The notes beneath the pieces are model-generated. The model saw nothing but the letters and a program-made list of their open reading frames with translations, did not search any database and was not told the DNA's origin. Of a DNA stretch of 24,868 bases, positions 8,001-15,105 are shown piece after piece. A program made the translations under genes and the position numbers. The DNA comes from JBDLSO01 sp039799445 (GTDB lineage Bacteria; Patescibacteriota; Minisyncoccia; Phycocordibacterales; UBA5272). The stretch is from the NCBI GenBank assembly GCA_039799445.1, contig JBDLSO010000003.1, positions 1-24,868 of the forward strand, written 5' to 3'. Each line of letters begins with the position of its first letter. The first letter of the stretch is position 1.

Positions 8001-8927
8001 TTATTTGGTTTTGAGTGTGCTGTATATATCTTCAAGTGCCCGTACTGCGTCTCCAGCAGCGATGTTGTTTTGGTGATAGAGTACATCGGTACAGTCACCA
8101 GCCGCCCATATGCCAGCTACGCTCGTTTTTTGAGTGCGCGGATCTATGACCACTTGTCCAAAGTCAGTTAATTTTACTATACCTTGTGCAAATGAAGTTG
8201 CGGGGATTTGACCAATTTCCACGAATATACCGGTAGTTGGAATTGTAATATCGGTATTTGTTGTCGTATCAGTGTATACAAGACCTTCTACAAATACACT
8301 ACCAAGCACTTCTTTTGGTATAGCGTTTGTTATAATTTTCATTTTTGGATGGGCACGCAATTTCTCTACAGTGATAGCGTCAGCACGGAACACATCGCTA
8401 CGGTTCAAGAGTGTCACAGAGTTACAGTATGCAAGTAGTTGGGCAGCAGACTCAAAACCTGCATTACCACCACCAACCACTACCACGTCTGCACCTCCAA
8501 ATAGCGGACCGTCACAACTCGCACAATAGGTCACACCTTTGTGTTCAAATGTGTCAGAGCCTGGGATACCAAGTTTGCGACGTGCTGATCCTGTTGATAT
8601 GAGTATTGCCTCACCAACATGAGTAGTTCCATCATCACATGTCACTATATGTCCTTCATCAAAGGCGGTGAGGGAAGTGGCATAGCTACCACTGTGTATA
8701 GTAAGGAATTCACCTCTGTATTCCTCGACATGAGTTTGAAAAGAAGTAGCCAAATCCGCACCACTTATATGTGGGGTACCAATCCAATTTTGGATATCGT
8801 CAGAAACTATAGACTGACCACCCCATTCTTTGAGTATGAGTAGTGTTCGCAATTGTTTACGTGCAGCATATACAGCCGCCGCCGCTCCTGCAGGACCACC
8901 ACCGATAATTATAAGTTCGTAAGGCAT
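8001..8927 (-). CDS. trxB: Thioredoxin reductase-like flavoprotein
   Basis: A 308-residue FAD/NAD(P)H disulfide reductase. FAD-binding GGGPAGAAAA lies at about 9-18. The redox-active CASC is at residues 135-138, a second dinucleotide fold GGGNAGFESA follows, and the C-terminal FAD signature GIWAAGDCTD is near 270-280. The length and CxxC spacing match low-molecular-weight bacterial TrxB, which passes electrons from NADPH to thioredoxin. The NADPH-binding segment after the second GGGNAG differs from the usual HRR pattern (NRSDVFRA here), so the electron donor may not be NADPH. No thioredoxin gene is adjacent. Its promoter shares a 15-nt block with that of ftsZ. No Shine-Dalgarno is seen. Confidence 0.9.
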   Translation of the reverse strand: MPYELIIIGGGPAGAAAAVYAARKQLRTLLILKEWGGQSIVSDDIQNWIGTPHISGADLATSFQTHVEEYRGEFLTIHSGSYATSLTAFDEGHIVTCDDGTTHVGEAILISTGSARRKLGIPGSDTFEHKGVTYCASCDGPLFGGADVVVVGGGNAGFESAAQLLAYCNSVTLLNRSDVFRADAITVEKLRAHPKMKIITNAIPKEVLGSVFVEGLVYTDTTTNTDITIPTTGIFVEIGQIPATSFAQGIVKLTDFGQVVIDPRTQKTSVAGIWAAGDCTDVLYHQNNIAAGDAVRALEDIYSTLKTK

Positions 8928-8956
8928 ATTTTTAAGTAATTGTTTTTAGTCTATCT

Positions 8957-8965
8957 AGTATAACA
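8957..8965 (-). promoter_or_regulatory. Extended -10 promoter of trxB
   Basis: TG-T-TATACT on the minus strand, ending 29 nt before the ATG, so a leader of about 22 nt is expected. The 15-mer at 8951-8965 is identical to 10272-10286 upstream of ftsZ. The leader is A-rich and has no Shine-Dalgarno. Confidence 0.6.
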
Positions 8966-8975
8966 CAGAGAAGTA

Positions 8976-9032
8976 GAAGGAAAAAATAAAAGAAAAGGCG
9001 CTAACAGCGCCTTTTCTTTTATTTTTTCCTTC
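8976..9032. terminator. 27-bp perfect inverted repeat at the ftsZ 3' end
   Basis: The left arm 8976-9002 pairs perfectly with the right arm 9006-9032 around an AAC loop. The core is AAAAGGCGCT. The right arm covers the last four ftsZ sense codons (Arg-Arg-Lys-Lys) and the stop. It is the longest hairpin in the window and should terminate ftsZ; trxB transcription starts just beyond it in the same direction. Confidence 0.9.
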
Positions 9033-10239
9033 GTAGGAATGCTGGTACCGCACTCCAATTATCATCGTCATCATCATCGTCTGTAACGAGATTCAAGACT
9101 TCTTCTTTTTTTGCTTCTTCGGTTTTGACAAATTTGTCTGACCTTCTCACTATGAGCGGCTCTTCGGGTAATGAGTTATTTATTTGTCTGCGTTCTGCTC
9201 TGTCTACTATGAGACTCTCTTGTCTGTCGTCAGCGATTGGTTTTGGAGTATCAGAGAATAAACTTTTCTTTGGTGAGATATTTTGATTTGGGAAGCCAGT
9301 CGCGATGACAGTTACTTGTAATTCGCCTTTTTTGATTCCTTCAATAGTATTGTATCCAAATATTACTTTAGCATCTTTATCTATATGTTCTGTGATTACC
9401 CTTGAAGCATCTGCTATCTCTGGCATAGTTAAATCAGCTCCACCAGCTACAACATAGAGTACTCCTTTTGCATTATGTATTGATACATCGAGCAGGGGTG
9501 AATTGATAGCCATATTTGCCGCGTCTTTTGCACGGTTCTCACCAGTGGCACGTCCAACACCCATCAATGCTGTTCCAGCATCTTGCATCACAGCTCTGAT
9601 GTCTGAAAAGTCTACATTTATCTTGCCGGTTGTAGTAATAAGCTCAGAGATGCCTTCAACTGCTTGTCGCAATATTTCATCGCACATAGCAAAACCATCT
9701 CCAGCTGGTGTATTTTTGTCTACTAGTGAAAGTATTTTATCGTTTGGAATAACGATTAGTGCATCGACTGATTGTTCAAGTTCTGAGAGTCCACCATCGG
9801 CTATCTTCATACGAGTATTTCCTTCAAAGAAAAAAGGTTTGGTAACTACTGCAACAGTGAGTATACCTTGATCTTTTGCAATACGAGCAACCACAGGTGC
9901 TGCACCAGTTCCAGTGCCTCCACCCATACCACAAGCGATAAATACCATATCTGCCCCTTTTATTGATTCAGCTATTTCTTCTTTAGTTTCTTCTGCAGAT
10001 TGTTTACCAAGTTCTGGATTCATGCCTGCACCTTGACCTCGTGTTACACTTTTTCCTATATGTATTTTTCTACTTGCAAGTGAGTGATGTAAATCTTGCA
10101 CATCGGTATTGATGGCTATGAATTCTACTCCTTTTACTTTGGAGTTGATCATATGATTGATTGCGTTTTTTCCTGAACCACCAACTCCAACAACTTTGAT
10201 TCGAGCGAATGCTTCAATTTCTGGGTTTACTTTTGCCAT
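9019..10239 (-). CDS. ftsZ: Cell division protein FtsZ
   Basis: A 406-residue tubulin-like GTPase that polymerises into the division ring. Seen: GGSGKNAI at 20-27, the tubulin signature GGGTGTG at 106-112, and the T7 synergy loop NVDFSDI at 208-214, with Asp 210 and 213 that complete the active site of the next subunit. A variable acidic linker (about 320-395, with a run of aspartates) leads to a conserved C-terminal peptide, VPAFLRRKK, the docking site for FtsA and other partners. Length and motifs are normal. ftsA lies 109 bp upstream on the same strand, but ftsZ has its own -10 boxes. The last codons form half of a very long terminator stem. Confidence 0.98.
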   Translation of the reverse strand: MAKVNPEIEAFARIKVVGVGGSGKNAINHMINSKVKGVEFIAINTDVQDLHHSLASRKIHIGKSVTRGQGAGMNPELGKQSAEETKEEIAESIKGADMVFIACGMGGGTGTGAAPVVARIAKDQGILTVAVVTKPFFFEGNTRMKIADGGLSELEQSVDALIVIPNDKILSLVDKNTPAGDGFAMCDEILRQAVEGISELITTTGKINVDFSDIRAVMQDAGTALMGVGRATGENRAKDAANMAINSPLLDVSIHNAKGVLYVVAGGADLTMPEIADASRVITEHIDKDAKVIFGYNTIEGIKKGELQVTVIATGFPNQNISPKKSLFSDTPKPIADDRQESLIVDRAERRQINNSLPEEPLIVRRSDKFVKTEEAKKEEVLNLVTDDDDDDDNWSAVPAFLRRKK

Positions 10240-10255
10240 AGATGAATTTATTTGG

Positions 10256-10261
10256 ATTATA
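10256..10261 (-). promoter_or_regulatory. Proximal -10 box of ftsZ
   Basis: TATAAT on the minus strand, 16 nt before the ATG at 10239; it predicts a leader of about 10 nt. Confidence 0.45.
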
Positions 10262-10277
10262 CTTAAATATACTATCT

Positions 10278-10286
10278 AGTATAACA
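10278..10286 (-). promoter_or_regulatory. Distal extended -10 promoter of ftsZ
   Basis: TG-T-TATACT on the minus strand, 38 nt before the ATG. It sits in a 15-nt block (10272-10286) identical to the trxB promoter. It gives a leader of about 31 nt without a Shine-Dalgarno. Two -10 boxes suggest tandem ftsZ promoters. Confidence 0.55.
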
Positions 10287-10327
10287 TAAAATATAATTCT
10301 TGCTGTGTATAATGCAATATAATCCCC

Positions 10328-10349
10328 AAATACAAGCTTTGCTGTATTT
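10328..10349 (-). terminator. Weak AT-rich hairpin after ftsA
   Basis: AAATACA and TGTATTT pair around a GC-AAA-GC core, starting at the last base of the ftsA stop. There is no T-run after it on the minus strand, so it is at best a weak terminator that lets some transcription pass into ftsZ. Confidence 0.3.
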
Positions 10350-11515
10350 TAGGGCAATAACTGTTCAAGTATTCCTGAAAAAGACTTTTTTGCTTGTTTC
10401 ATTATCTCTTTGAAACCTCCAGTTTTTGGTGCACCAGCTGTATCTTCAAGCATGGTGAGTCCATATGCAACAGACCATGACGCGTCACGTAGTTTGCCTT
10501 TTGAAATAGTATGTATATCTGCATTTGCAATACGAGCTGGTATCTTGAGCGAATTTTTGGCTGATAAGTCAAGATTTGTAATAAAAGCACTGCCACCAGT
10601 AATAATAATTCCAGCAGGGAGTAGTCCACTACGGTTTACTTTTTTGAGTTGATTATCGATAAGTTCAAATAAATCGTGTAAGCGAGCATTTATAATTTCG
10701 TCTAATTTCTTTTTTGAGAACCCTGTTGTTTGTTTTCCGATTTTGATACTCTCGGCATCTTCAAGCGTCATCTTCAGTCCAAGGGCAATATCGTTGGTTA
10801 TATCTGTTCCACCAATAGGGAACACATGTAGTGCGATAGGGGTATTGTTTTCAAATACAATCATCGACATGGTCTCTGCACCAATATTTACCAATACACA
10901 TCCTGCATTTTTTTGTTTTTTGTTGAGCGCTACAAGACTAGCAGCAACAGGTGCCGCTATCACGTCAGCAACTTCGACTCCAAGATCTTCTACTACTGAA
11001 ATGAGATCATTTAAATGTTGTTCTTGTGTTATTACAAACAATGTATGGACTTCAAGTTTGTTACCAATTCGCCCAATAGTTCTACCGAGCACCTCTTCTC
11101 CATCTAGTTTGAATTTTGTCGGTATTACATGTATTACTTTTTTGTTTGGAGTTACTTTGAGTTCTTTCTCTGAAAGCGCCACAACTCTATCGATGTCGAC
11201 TGAGGTGACTTCATTTTCGGCGCGTGAAATAGCGATAGTCGCGCTACTTGTTGTTGATTCTAGGCTAATACCGCCTACAGAAAGTACAGCACTTTTGATT
11301 TGTATTTTTGCAGATCTCTCTGCTTCTTGTAATGCTCGTCTGATACTTTTTCGTGCTTCGTCAGAATGCAGTACATAGCCATGACGTAGACCAGACGAAG
11401 GCGCTATGCCTGTGCCAAGTACCGTTGGGAACGGATCACCCTCAATCCATTCTGCTATGACTACTCTGATTGCTTGTGTTCCAACGTCTATACCGGTTGT
11501 GATGCGACTTTTCAT
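10349..11515 (-). CDS. ftsA: Cell division protein FtsA
   Basis: A 388-residue actin-like ATPase that tethers FtsZ to the membrane. The phosphate-1 motif GIDVGTQAIRVVIAEW is at about 8-23. An SHS2/1C-type insert covers roughly 85-165 (KKVIHVIPTKFKLDG). Phosphate-2 is in VNIGAETMSMIVF and the adenosine motif in IIITGGSAFI. The C-terminus (about 372-388, IMKQAKKSFSGILEQLLP) is an amphipathic helix, the expected membrane anchor. Length is slightly below the E. coli protein. It is upstream of ftsZ, in the usual order, but no ftsQ or mur genes are nearby. A leaderless-type promoter sits 6 nt before the ATG, and further promoters and a small ORF lie upstream. Confidence 0.95.
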   Translation of the reverse strand: MKSRITTGIDVGTQAIRVVIAEWIEGDPFPTVLGTGIAPSSGLRHGYVLHSDEARKSIRRALQEAERSAKIQIKSAVLSVGGISLESTTSSATIAISRAENEVTSVDIDRVVALSEKELKVTPNKKVIHVIPTKFKLDGEEVLGRTIGRIGNKLEVHTLFVITQEQHLNDLISVVEDLGVEVADVIAAPVAASLVALNKKQKNAGCVLVNIGAETMSMIVFENNTPIALHVFPIGGTDITNDIALGLKMTLEDAESIKIGKQTTGFSKKKLDEIINARLHDLFELIDNQLKKVNRSGLLPAGIIITGGSAFITNLDLSAKNSLKIPARIANADIHTISKGKLRDASWSVAYGLTMLEDTAGAPKTGGFKEIMKQAKKSFSGILEQLLP

Positions 11516-11628
11516 AGGTATAGTATAGCATGACTATTCTGAATATAGAATATAGAATTTTGAATTAAGGCTACAATATGTTGATTTTGAGTAGTACAGT
11601 CGTGTTCAAAGCATGGAAATGTACTCAT
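11512..11628 (-). CDS. Possible 38-residue leader ORF overlapping the ftsA start
   Basis: The ORF begins with ATG at 11628, precisely 6 nt after an extended -10 (TG-A-TATAAA), the spacing seen at firm genes here. It ends with TGA overlapping the ftsA ATG (ATGA). The peptide starts MSTFPCFEHDC and ends in a hydrophobic AILYL, with two cysteines and no recognisable family. Its codons run through ftsA's own promoter. It could be a small protein translationally coupled to ftsA, or a chance ORF in AT-rich DNA. The two coincidences, promoter spacing and stop/start overlap, are the only evidence. Confidence 0.3.
   Translation of the reverse strand: MSTFPCFEHDCTTQNQHIVALIQNSIFYIQNSHAILYL
11522..11530 (-). 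promoter_or_regulatory. Extended -10 promoter of ftsA
   Basis: TG-C-TATACT on the minus strand, 6 nt before the ftsA ATG; +1 would be the A of the start codon (leaderless). Confidence 0.7.
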
Positions 11629-11634
11629 GTTATT

Positions 11635-11643
11635 TTTATATCA
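11635..11643 (-). promoter_or_regulatory. Second extended -10 upstream of ftsA
   Basis: TG-A-TATAAA on the minus strand, 6 nt before the ATG of the 38-codon ORF at 11628. Confidence 0.4.
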
Positions 11644-11685
11644 AATCAGCATTCGGAGTGACTTTCAATATTCTGAGCAAGCAGC

Positions 11686-11694
11686 ATTATAGCA
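11686..11694 (-). promoter_or_regulatory. Third extended -10 upstream of ftsA
   Basis: TG-C-TATAAT on the minus strand, a perfect extended -10. The predicted start near 11679 has no start codon beside it, so it would give a leader of about 160 nt before ftsA. Confidence 0.45.
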
Positions 11695-11734
11695 AAAGAG
11701 GAATTATTTAAAATCGGTCGATAAAGGCAGCTTT

Positions 11735-12124
11735 TTATGAGAATTTCTTTATATATTTTTCTTCTAATCTATCCATCTCCTCACCATGATCATATCCTTT
11801 GAGATGTAGTAGTCCGTGTACTAGTATATGTAAGAGAAATTCATCGTAACTTTTCTCAAAGAGAGGTGCGTCACTTCGAACTTTTTTCAAGTTTATAAAA
11901 ATATCACCAGAGGTATCAGTGTAGGGGAATGATAGAACATTGGTCGGATAGTCTTTTTGTCTGTGGGTATTGTTGAGGGTGCGTGACTCAGCATCATTTA
12001 CAAATGCTATACAAAGCTCATATTTCTTGCCAAGTATTGTATGCGCAAGTTCTACAAAAGGCAAGCTGGGAAGCTTGCCTTTTGTTTTGCGTATCACTGA
12101 AATATGTTCTGTATCAATACGCAT
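11735..12124 (-). CDS. ybeY: Endoribonuclease YbeY (16S rRNA maturation)
   Basis: A 129-residue zinc-dependent RNase, known in the family for maturation of the 16S rRNA 3' end and ribosome quality control. The metal triad is in HILVHGLLHLKGYDH near the C-terminus (HxxxHxxxxxHxxxH pattern), and the conserved TNVLSFPY precedes it. It is shorter than the E. coli protein (155 residues), lacking mainly terminal parts. It starts 6 nt after the bS21 stop, so both are one operon, a sensible pairing since both act on the small subunit. There is no in-frame alternative start after the hairpin at 12054-12085, which encodes residues about 14-24, so the ATG at 12124 is preferred. Confidence 0.93.
   Translation of the reverse strand: MRIDTEHISVIRKTKGKLPSLPFVELAHTILGKKYELCIAFVNDAESRTLNNTHRQKDYPTNVLSFPYTDTSGDIFINLKKVRSDAPLFEKSYDEFLLHILVHGLLHLKGYDHGEEMDRLEEKYIKKFS
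12054..12085 (-). terminator. Terminator-like hairpin inside ybeY (possible attenuator)
   Basis: A perfect 14-bp stem (12054-12067 with 12072-12085) and 4-base loop, built like the bidirectional terminators of this window (C-AAAA-GC core-TTTT-G). It lies 39-70 nt inside ybeY and 46-77 nt after the bS21 stop. It may end most rpsU transcripts and let only a fraction continue into ybeY. The T-tract is only four bases, so efficiency is uncertain. Confidence 0.5.
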
Positions 12125-12130
12125 AAGGTA

Positions 12131-12379
12131 TTATCTACGTTTTTTTTTCTCTACTAGCTTACCTAGTTTCTTAAGGCGATTGTACTCTTTCTCACCATTG
12201 AGTTTTTTCATTTTACCTTTCTTTACTTTAAGTGATGATAATTCACGAGTGTTGTATCGCAAACTACGTACTCTTGGAAGAATCCCAGCTTCTTGAACAC
12301 GTTTTTGAAAACGACGAAGCACGTTCGCTGGGTTTTCGTTTGCGTTCTTTTTAATTTCGATATTAGTGTTTGTACTCAT
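12131..12379 (-). CDS. rpsU: Ribosomal protein bS21
   Basis: An 82-residue, strongly basic protein of the small subunit. The conserved core VLRRFQKRVQEAGILPRVRS is at about 20-39, followed by a Lys-rich helix ending VEKKKRR. The N-terminal extension and length are of the longer type seen in CPR bacteria. bS21 sits near the anti-Shine-Dalgarno end of 16S rRNA and helps initiation, which is notable in a window with very few Shine-Dalgarno sites. It is first in an operon with ybeY. The start follows an extended -10 by 9 nt. Confidence 0.93.
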   Translation of the reverse strand: MSTNTNIEIKKNANENPANVLRRFQKRVQEAGILPRVRSLRYNTRELSSLKVKKGKMKKLNGEKEYNRLKKLGKLVEKKKRR

Positions 12380-12388
12380 ATGGGGATA

Positions 12389-12397
12389 ATTCTAACA
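12389..12397 (-). promoter_or_regulatory. Extended -10 promoter of rpsU
   Basis: TG-T-TAGAAT on the minus strand, 9 nt before the ATG; a leader of about three nucleotides is expected. Confidence 0.55.
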
Positions 12398-12431
12398 TAT
12401 ATGGAAGAATTATTCAAGCTATTTCTGTATT

Positions 12432-13787
12432 CTAATGTAATTTTTTGATGTATTCACTTAATTCTGTAATCTTGACAGTATCTTGAGAGCGGTTCTCCAT
12501 ATTGCGAACTATTACTTCGCCAGCCATCGCTTCTTTTTGCCCAAAGAGTAGGGCATAAGGTACCCCCATTTTTTCTGCAATAGCAAGCTGACTGCTGAGT
12601 GAGTCTTTTGAAAGTGATTGCTCCATTGGTATTTTAGCTTTTCGCAATATTTCGATAACAGATAGACTCTTTAGTCTTGCTTCAAGTCCTAAATGTATGA
12701 AGTAGACTTTCGGTTTTCGTAATATTCGCGGGCACATTTTTTTGCAATCACTCATGAGCATTATACGTTCAAACCCCATACCTGTACCTACACCAGGCAC
12801 TTCTTTTTTACTACCAAGTCTTTTGGCCAAATAGTTATAGCGTCCACCGCCAGTTATGGTTATTTCTTTTTGAGTACCATTTTCGTCGGTGTCTGTTTTA
12901 ATGACTTCAAAAACTGTATGGGTGTAGTAGTCAAATCCACGTACAAGAGAATTATTGATACGATATGTAATATTCATTTCTTCTAAGTATTCTAATACTT
13001 CTTTGAAATGAGCCTTGGCATCTGGGCTCAAGTATGCGATTGATGTCGGAGCAGCATCTTTGTATGGTTGGCATTCTTCGCTTTTGCAATCAAGTAGTCT
13101 CAGTGGGTTTACTTTCAGACGTTCGCGACAGTCAGTACAGAGTTTGGTTTGAAACTTTTTATAGTAGGTGCTGAGCTCTTTGATATATTTAGTACGACTA
13201 TCTTTGTCACCCATTGAGTTGATATCGACAGTTAAATCTTTGAATCCATATTCTTCTAATATATCTATTAAAGTACGAATGATAGTTGCGTCAGCAATAC
13301 TTTTTTCCGTACCTATTATCTCCAAGTCGAATTGTTTGAATTCGCGAAGTCTACCTCGTTGTGGACGTTCATGACGAAAGCAAGAACCATAACCATACAC
13401 CATAACCGGTTGAGGTAGTGATTGCATACCGTTTTCAAGGTATGCACGCATAATAGGTGCAGTGAATTCAGGACGAAGAGTAATATGATCACCGCCACGT
13501 GTTCTGAAACTGTACATTTCCTTATCTACTATATCCGTTCCTTCACCAATAGTACCTGTGAATACCTCTGTACGTTCAATCATTGGTACGTCAAGTGGTT
13601 TGAATCCGTAGTATATTGCTATTTCTTGAGCTTTTTCAAACATTCCTTGATATTGATAATAATCACTTCCTTCGATATCACGAAATCCTTTGAGTCTGGT
13701 TGGTATTTCCTTTGGTGTCTGCACAGGTTTCTTTGTAGTCCCAAGGGTTACTTTTGTATTTGCTACTTTTTTTAATTTTTCTAACAT
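12432..13787 (-). CDS. hisS: Histidyl-tRNA synthetase
   Basis: A 451-residue class II synthetase that charges tRNA-His. An N-terminal extension of ~30 residues precedes LKGFRDIEG. Motif 1/ATP region EGTDIVDKEMYSF is at about 82-94, and motif 2 FRHERPQRGRLREFKQFD at 137-154. The histidine-specific LVRGFDYYTHTVFE is at 281-294, and motif 3 GVGTGMGFERIML at 332-344. A four-cysteine insert, CTDC at 217-220 with CKSEEC at 234-239, resembles the zinc-ribbon-like insert of many bacterial HisRS. The C-terminal anticodon domain includes LRKAKIPMEQSL. It lies 12 bp after lepB on the same strand, with no separate promoter seen, so they form an operon. Confidence 0.96.
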   Translation of the reverse strand: MLEKLKKVANTKVTLGTTKKPVQTPKEIPTRLKGFRDIEGSDYYQYQGMFEKAQEIAIYYGFKPLDVPMIERTEVFTGTIGEGTDIVDKEMYSFRTRGGDHITLRPEFTAPIMRAYLENGMQSLPQPVMVYGYGSCFRHERPQRGRLREFKQFDLEIIGTEKSIADATIIRTLIDILEEYGFKDLTVDINSMGDKDSRTKYIKELSTYYKKFQTKLCTDCRERLKVNPLRLLDCKSEECQPYKDAAPTSIAYLSPDAKAHFKEVLEYLEEMNITYRINNSLVRGFDYYTHTVFEVIKTDTDENGTQKEITITGGGRYNYLAKRLGSKKEVPGVGTGMGFERIMLMSDCKKMCPRILRKPKVYFIHLGLEARLKSLSVIEILRKAKIPMEQSLSKDSLSSQLAIAEKMGVPYALLFGQKEAMAGEVIVRNMENRSQDTVKITELSEYIKKLH

Positions 13788-13799
13788 AATATATGTATT

Positions 13800-14369
13800 T
13801 TATTCTTCAAGGTTTTTTATTCCGAGGGTCTGTATTCCTGCTGGGAAAATACCAATTTGGTTAAATGGAAATAGTCTGATAAGAGCACGTCCCGAAATAA
13901 ACTCTTTATCAAGTGGTCCCCATGCGCGTGAGTCGAAACTATGGGGCCTATTGTCGCCCATAACGAAATACTCTTCGGCTGCGAGTGTTACTACTTTTGA
14001 ATCATTTGCAGAAACATTTTGTACAAATGATTCGTTGATGTGAACTTTGTTACCATCAACTTTTGTTACTGTCGTTTTGCCATCGAGTATTGTGACTGTT
14101 TCACCTGGAAGCCCAATCACTCTTTTGATAAAGTATTTTTTTGGATCACTTGGATACTTGAATACAATCACTTCGCCACGCACTGGGTCTTTGAAGAAAT
14201 AGGTTAATTTGTCGACAAGAAGATAGTCGTTTGTTTCAAAGTTTGGAGACATTGAAGCACCGTCTACGAGGAATGGTTGCACTATAAATACTCTAATAAT
14301 GAGCCAGAGTATAAATACAGTTGCTATGAAGCGTATTGCTTCGATGGTATTTTTTTTTGTTTCAGACAT
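13800..14369 (-). CDS. lepB: Signal peptidase I
   Basis: A 189-residue membrane serine protease that removes signal peptides outside the membrane. One N-terminal transmembrane helix (about 10-33) precedes box B DGASMSPN, with catalytic Ser 39. KKYFIKRVIGLPGE holds the general-base Lys 82. Box E, YFVMGDNRPHSFDSRAWG, is at about 134-151. All catalytic elements are present, and length matches short Gram-positive-type enzymes. The secreted protein at 90-680 and other exported proteins are possible substrates. First gene of an operon with hisS. Confidence 0.95.
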   Translation of the reverse strand: MSETKKNTIEAIRFIATVFILWLIIRVFIVQPFLVDGASMSPNFETNDYLLVDKLTYFFKDPVRGEVIVFKYPSDPKKYFIKRVIGLPGETVTILDGKTTVTKVDGNKVHINESFVQNVSANDSKVVTLAAEEYFVMGDNRPHSFDSRAWGPLDKEFISGRALIRLFPFNQIGIFPAGIQTLGIKNLEE

Positions 14370-14379
14370 ATATGAATCT

Positions 14380-14385
14380 ATTGTA
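14380..14385 (-). promoter_or_regulatory. -10 box of lepB-hisS
   Basis: TACAAT on the minus strand, 10 nt before the lepB ATG; no TG extension. Confidence 0.4.
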
Positions 14386-14421
14386 TCTTAAATGCACAAC
14401 ACTACGCAAGAAGCGGGTCTA

Positions 14422-14430
14422 TGATAGAAT
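14422..14430 (+). promoter_or_regulatory. Extended -10 promoter of pth, deciding its start
   Basis: TG-A-TAGAAT ends at 14430. The first ATG (14434) lies before the predicted +1 near 14437, so the second ATG at 14440 is the likely start. Confidence 0.55.
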
Positions 14431-14439
14431 ACTATGTAT

Positions 14440-15030
14440 ATGAAATTTCTTTATTTTGGACTCGGAAACCCAGGTGAAAAATATGAGCATACTCGTCACA
14501 ACGCCGGTCGTATATTACTCGACGTTGTTGCAGAAAGACAAGAGGGAATGGTAGAAGCTAGTAATCAAAGTAGAAAAGTGATTACTAAAAGCTTTGTTCT
14601 TGCTGGTAGCGAAGTGATGTGTATCACACCACTTTCTTTTATGAATGTTTCAGGAGGTATTGTAAAAAGATACCGTGATCCCGAGCATATGTTGGTGATA
14701 GTATATGACGATATAGATTTACCACTCGGGGAACTCAGACTTTCGTATAACAAAAGCGGTGCAGGACACAATGGTATACTCTCAGTCATAAAAAGTTTGG
14801 GTACACAAAAGATAGTGACATTACGTGTCGGTATATCACCACGCGACAGTATGGGGAATATTCGTCGTCCTCTTGGGCAAGCTGCTATACAAAAATTTGT
14901 CTTGGATGATTTTTCATATGATGAGATGAAAATACTCAAAGGGTTAGCGGTGCAAGTAGAGAAAATTATGGCACTGCTTCATACCAAAGGACTTGAATAC
15001 ACACTTTCGACATATAAGAATAAACAGTAA
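14440..15030 (+). CDS. pth: Peptidyl-tRNA hydrolase
   Basis: A 196-residue enzyme that frees tRNA from peptidyl-tRNA dropped by ribosomes. The family opening FGLGNPGEKYEHTRHNAG is present. With the start at 14440, Asn 10 and His 20 fall at the same numbers as in the E. coli enzyme, which supports this start over 14434. VYDDIDLP and KSGAGHNG carry the other active-site residues (Asp and Asn). No terminator is visible before dsbA, which has its own -10. Confidence 0.95.
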   Translation: MKFLYFGLGNPGEKYEHTRHNAGRILLDVVAERQEGMVEASNQSRKVITKSFVLAGSEVMCITPLSFMNVSGGIVKRYRDPEHMLVIVYDDIDLPLGELRLSYNKSGAGHNGILSVIKSLGTQKIVTLRVGISPRDSMGNIRRPLGQAAIQKFVLDDFSYDEMKILKGLAVQVEKIMALLHTKGLEYTLSTYKNKQ

Positions 15031-15070
15031 AAATTTGATAAGTCAAGTATATTGATTAATTAAAATGCGA

Positions 15071-15076
15071 TATACT
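15071..15076 (+). promoter_or_regulatory. -10 box upstream of the DsbA-like operon
   Basis: TATACT, 29 nt before the ATG at 15106, giving a leader of about 22 nt. AT-rich TATATA closer to the ATG (from 15094) is an alternative that would give a leaderless mRNA. Confidence 0.4.
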
Positions 15077-15105
15077 GTTTTCTATAGATAAAGTATATAT
15101 ATCAT

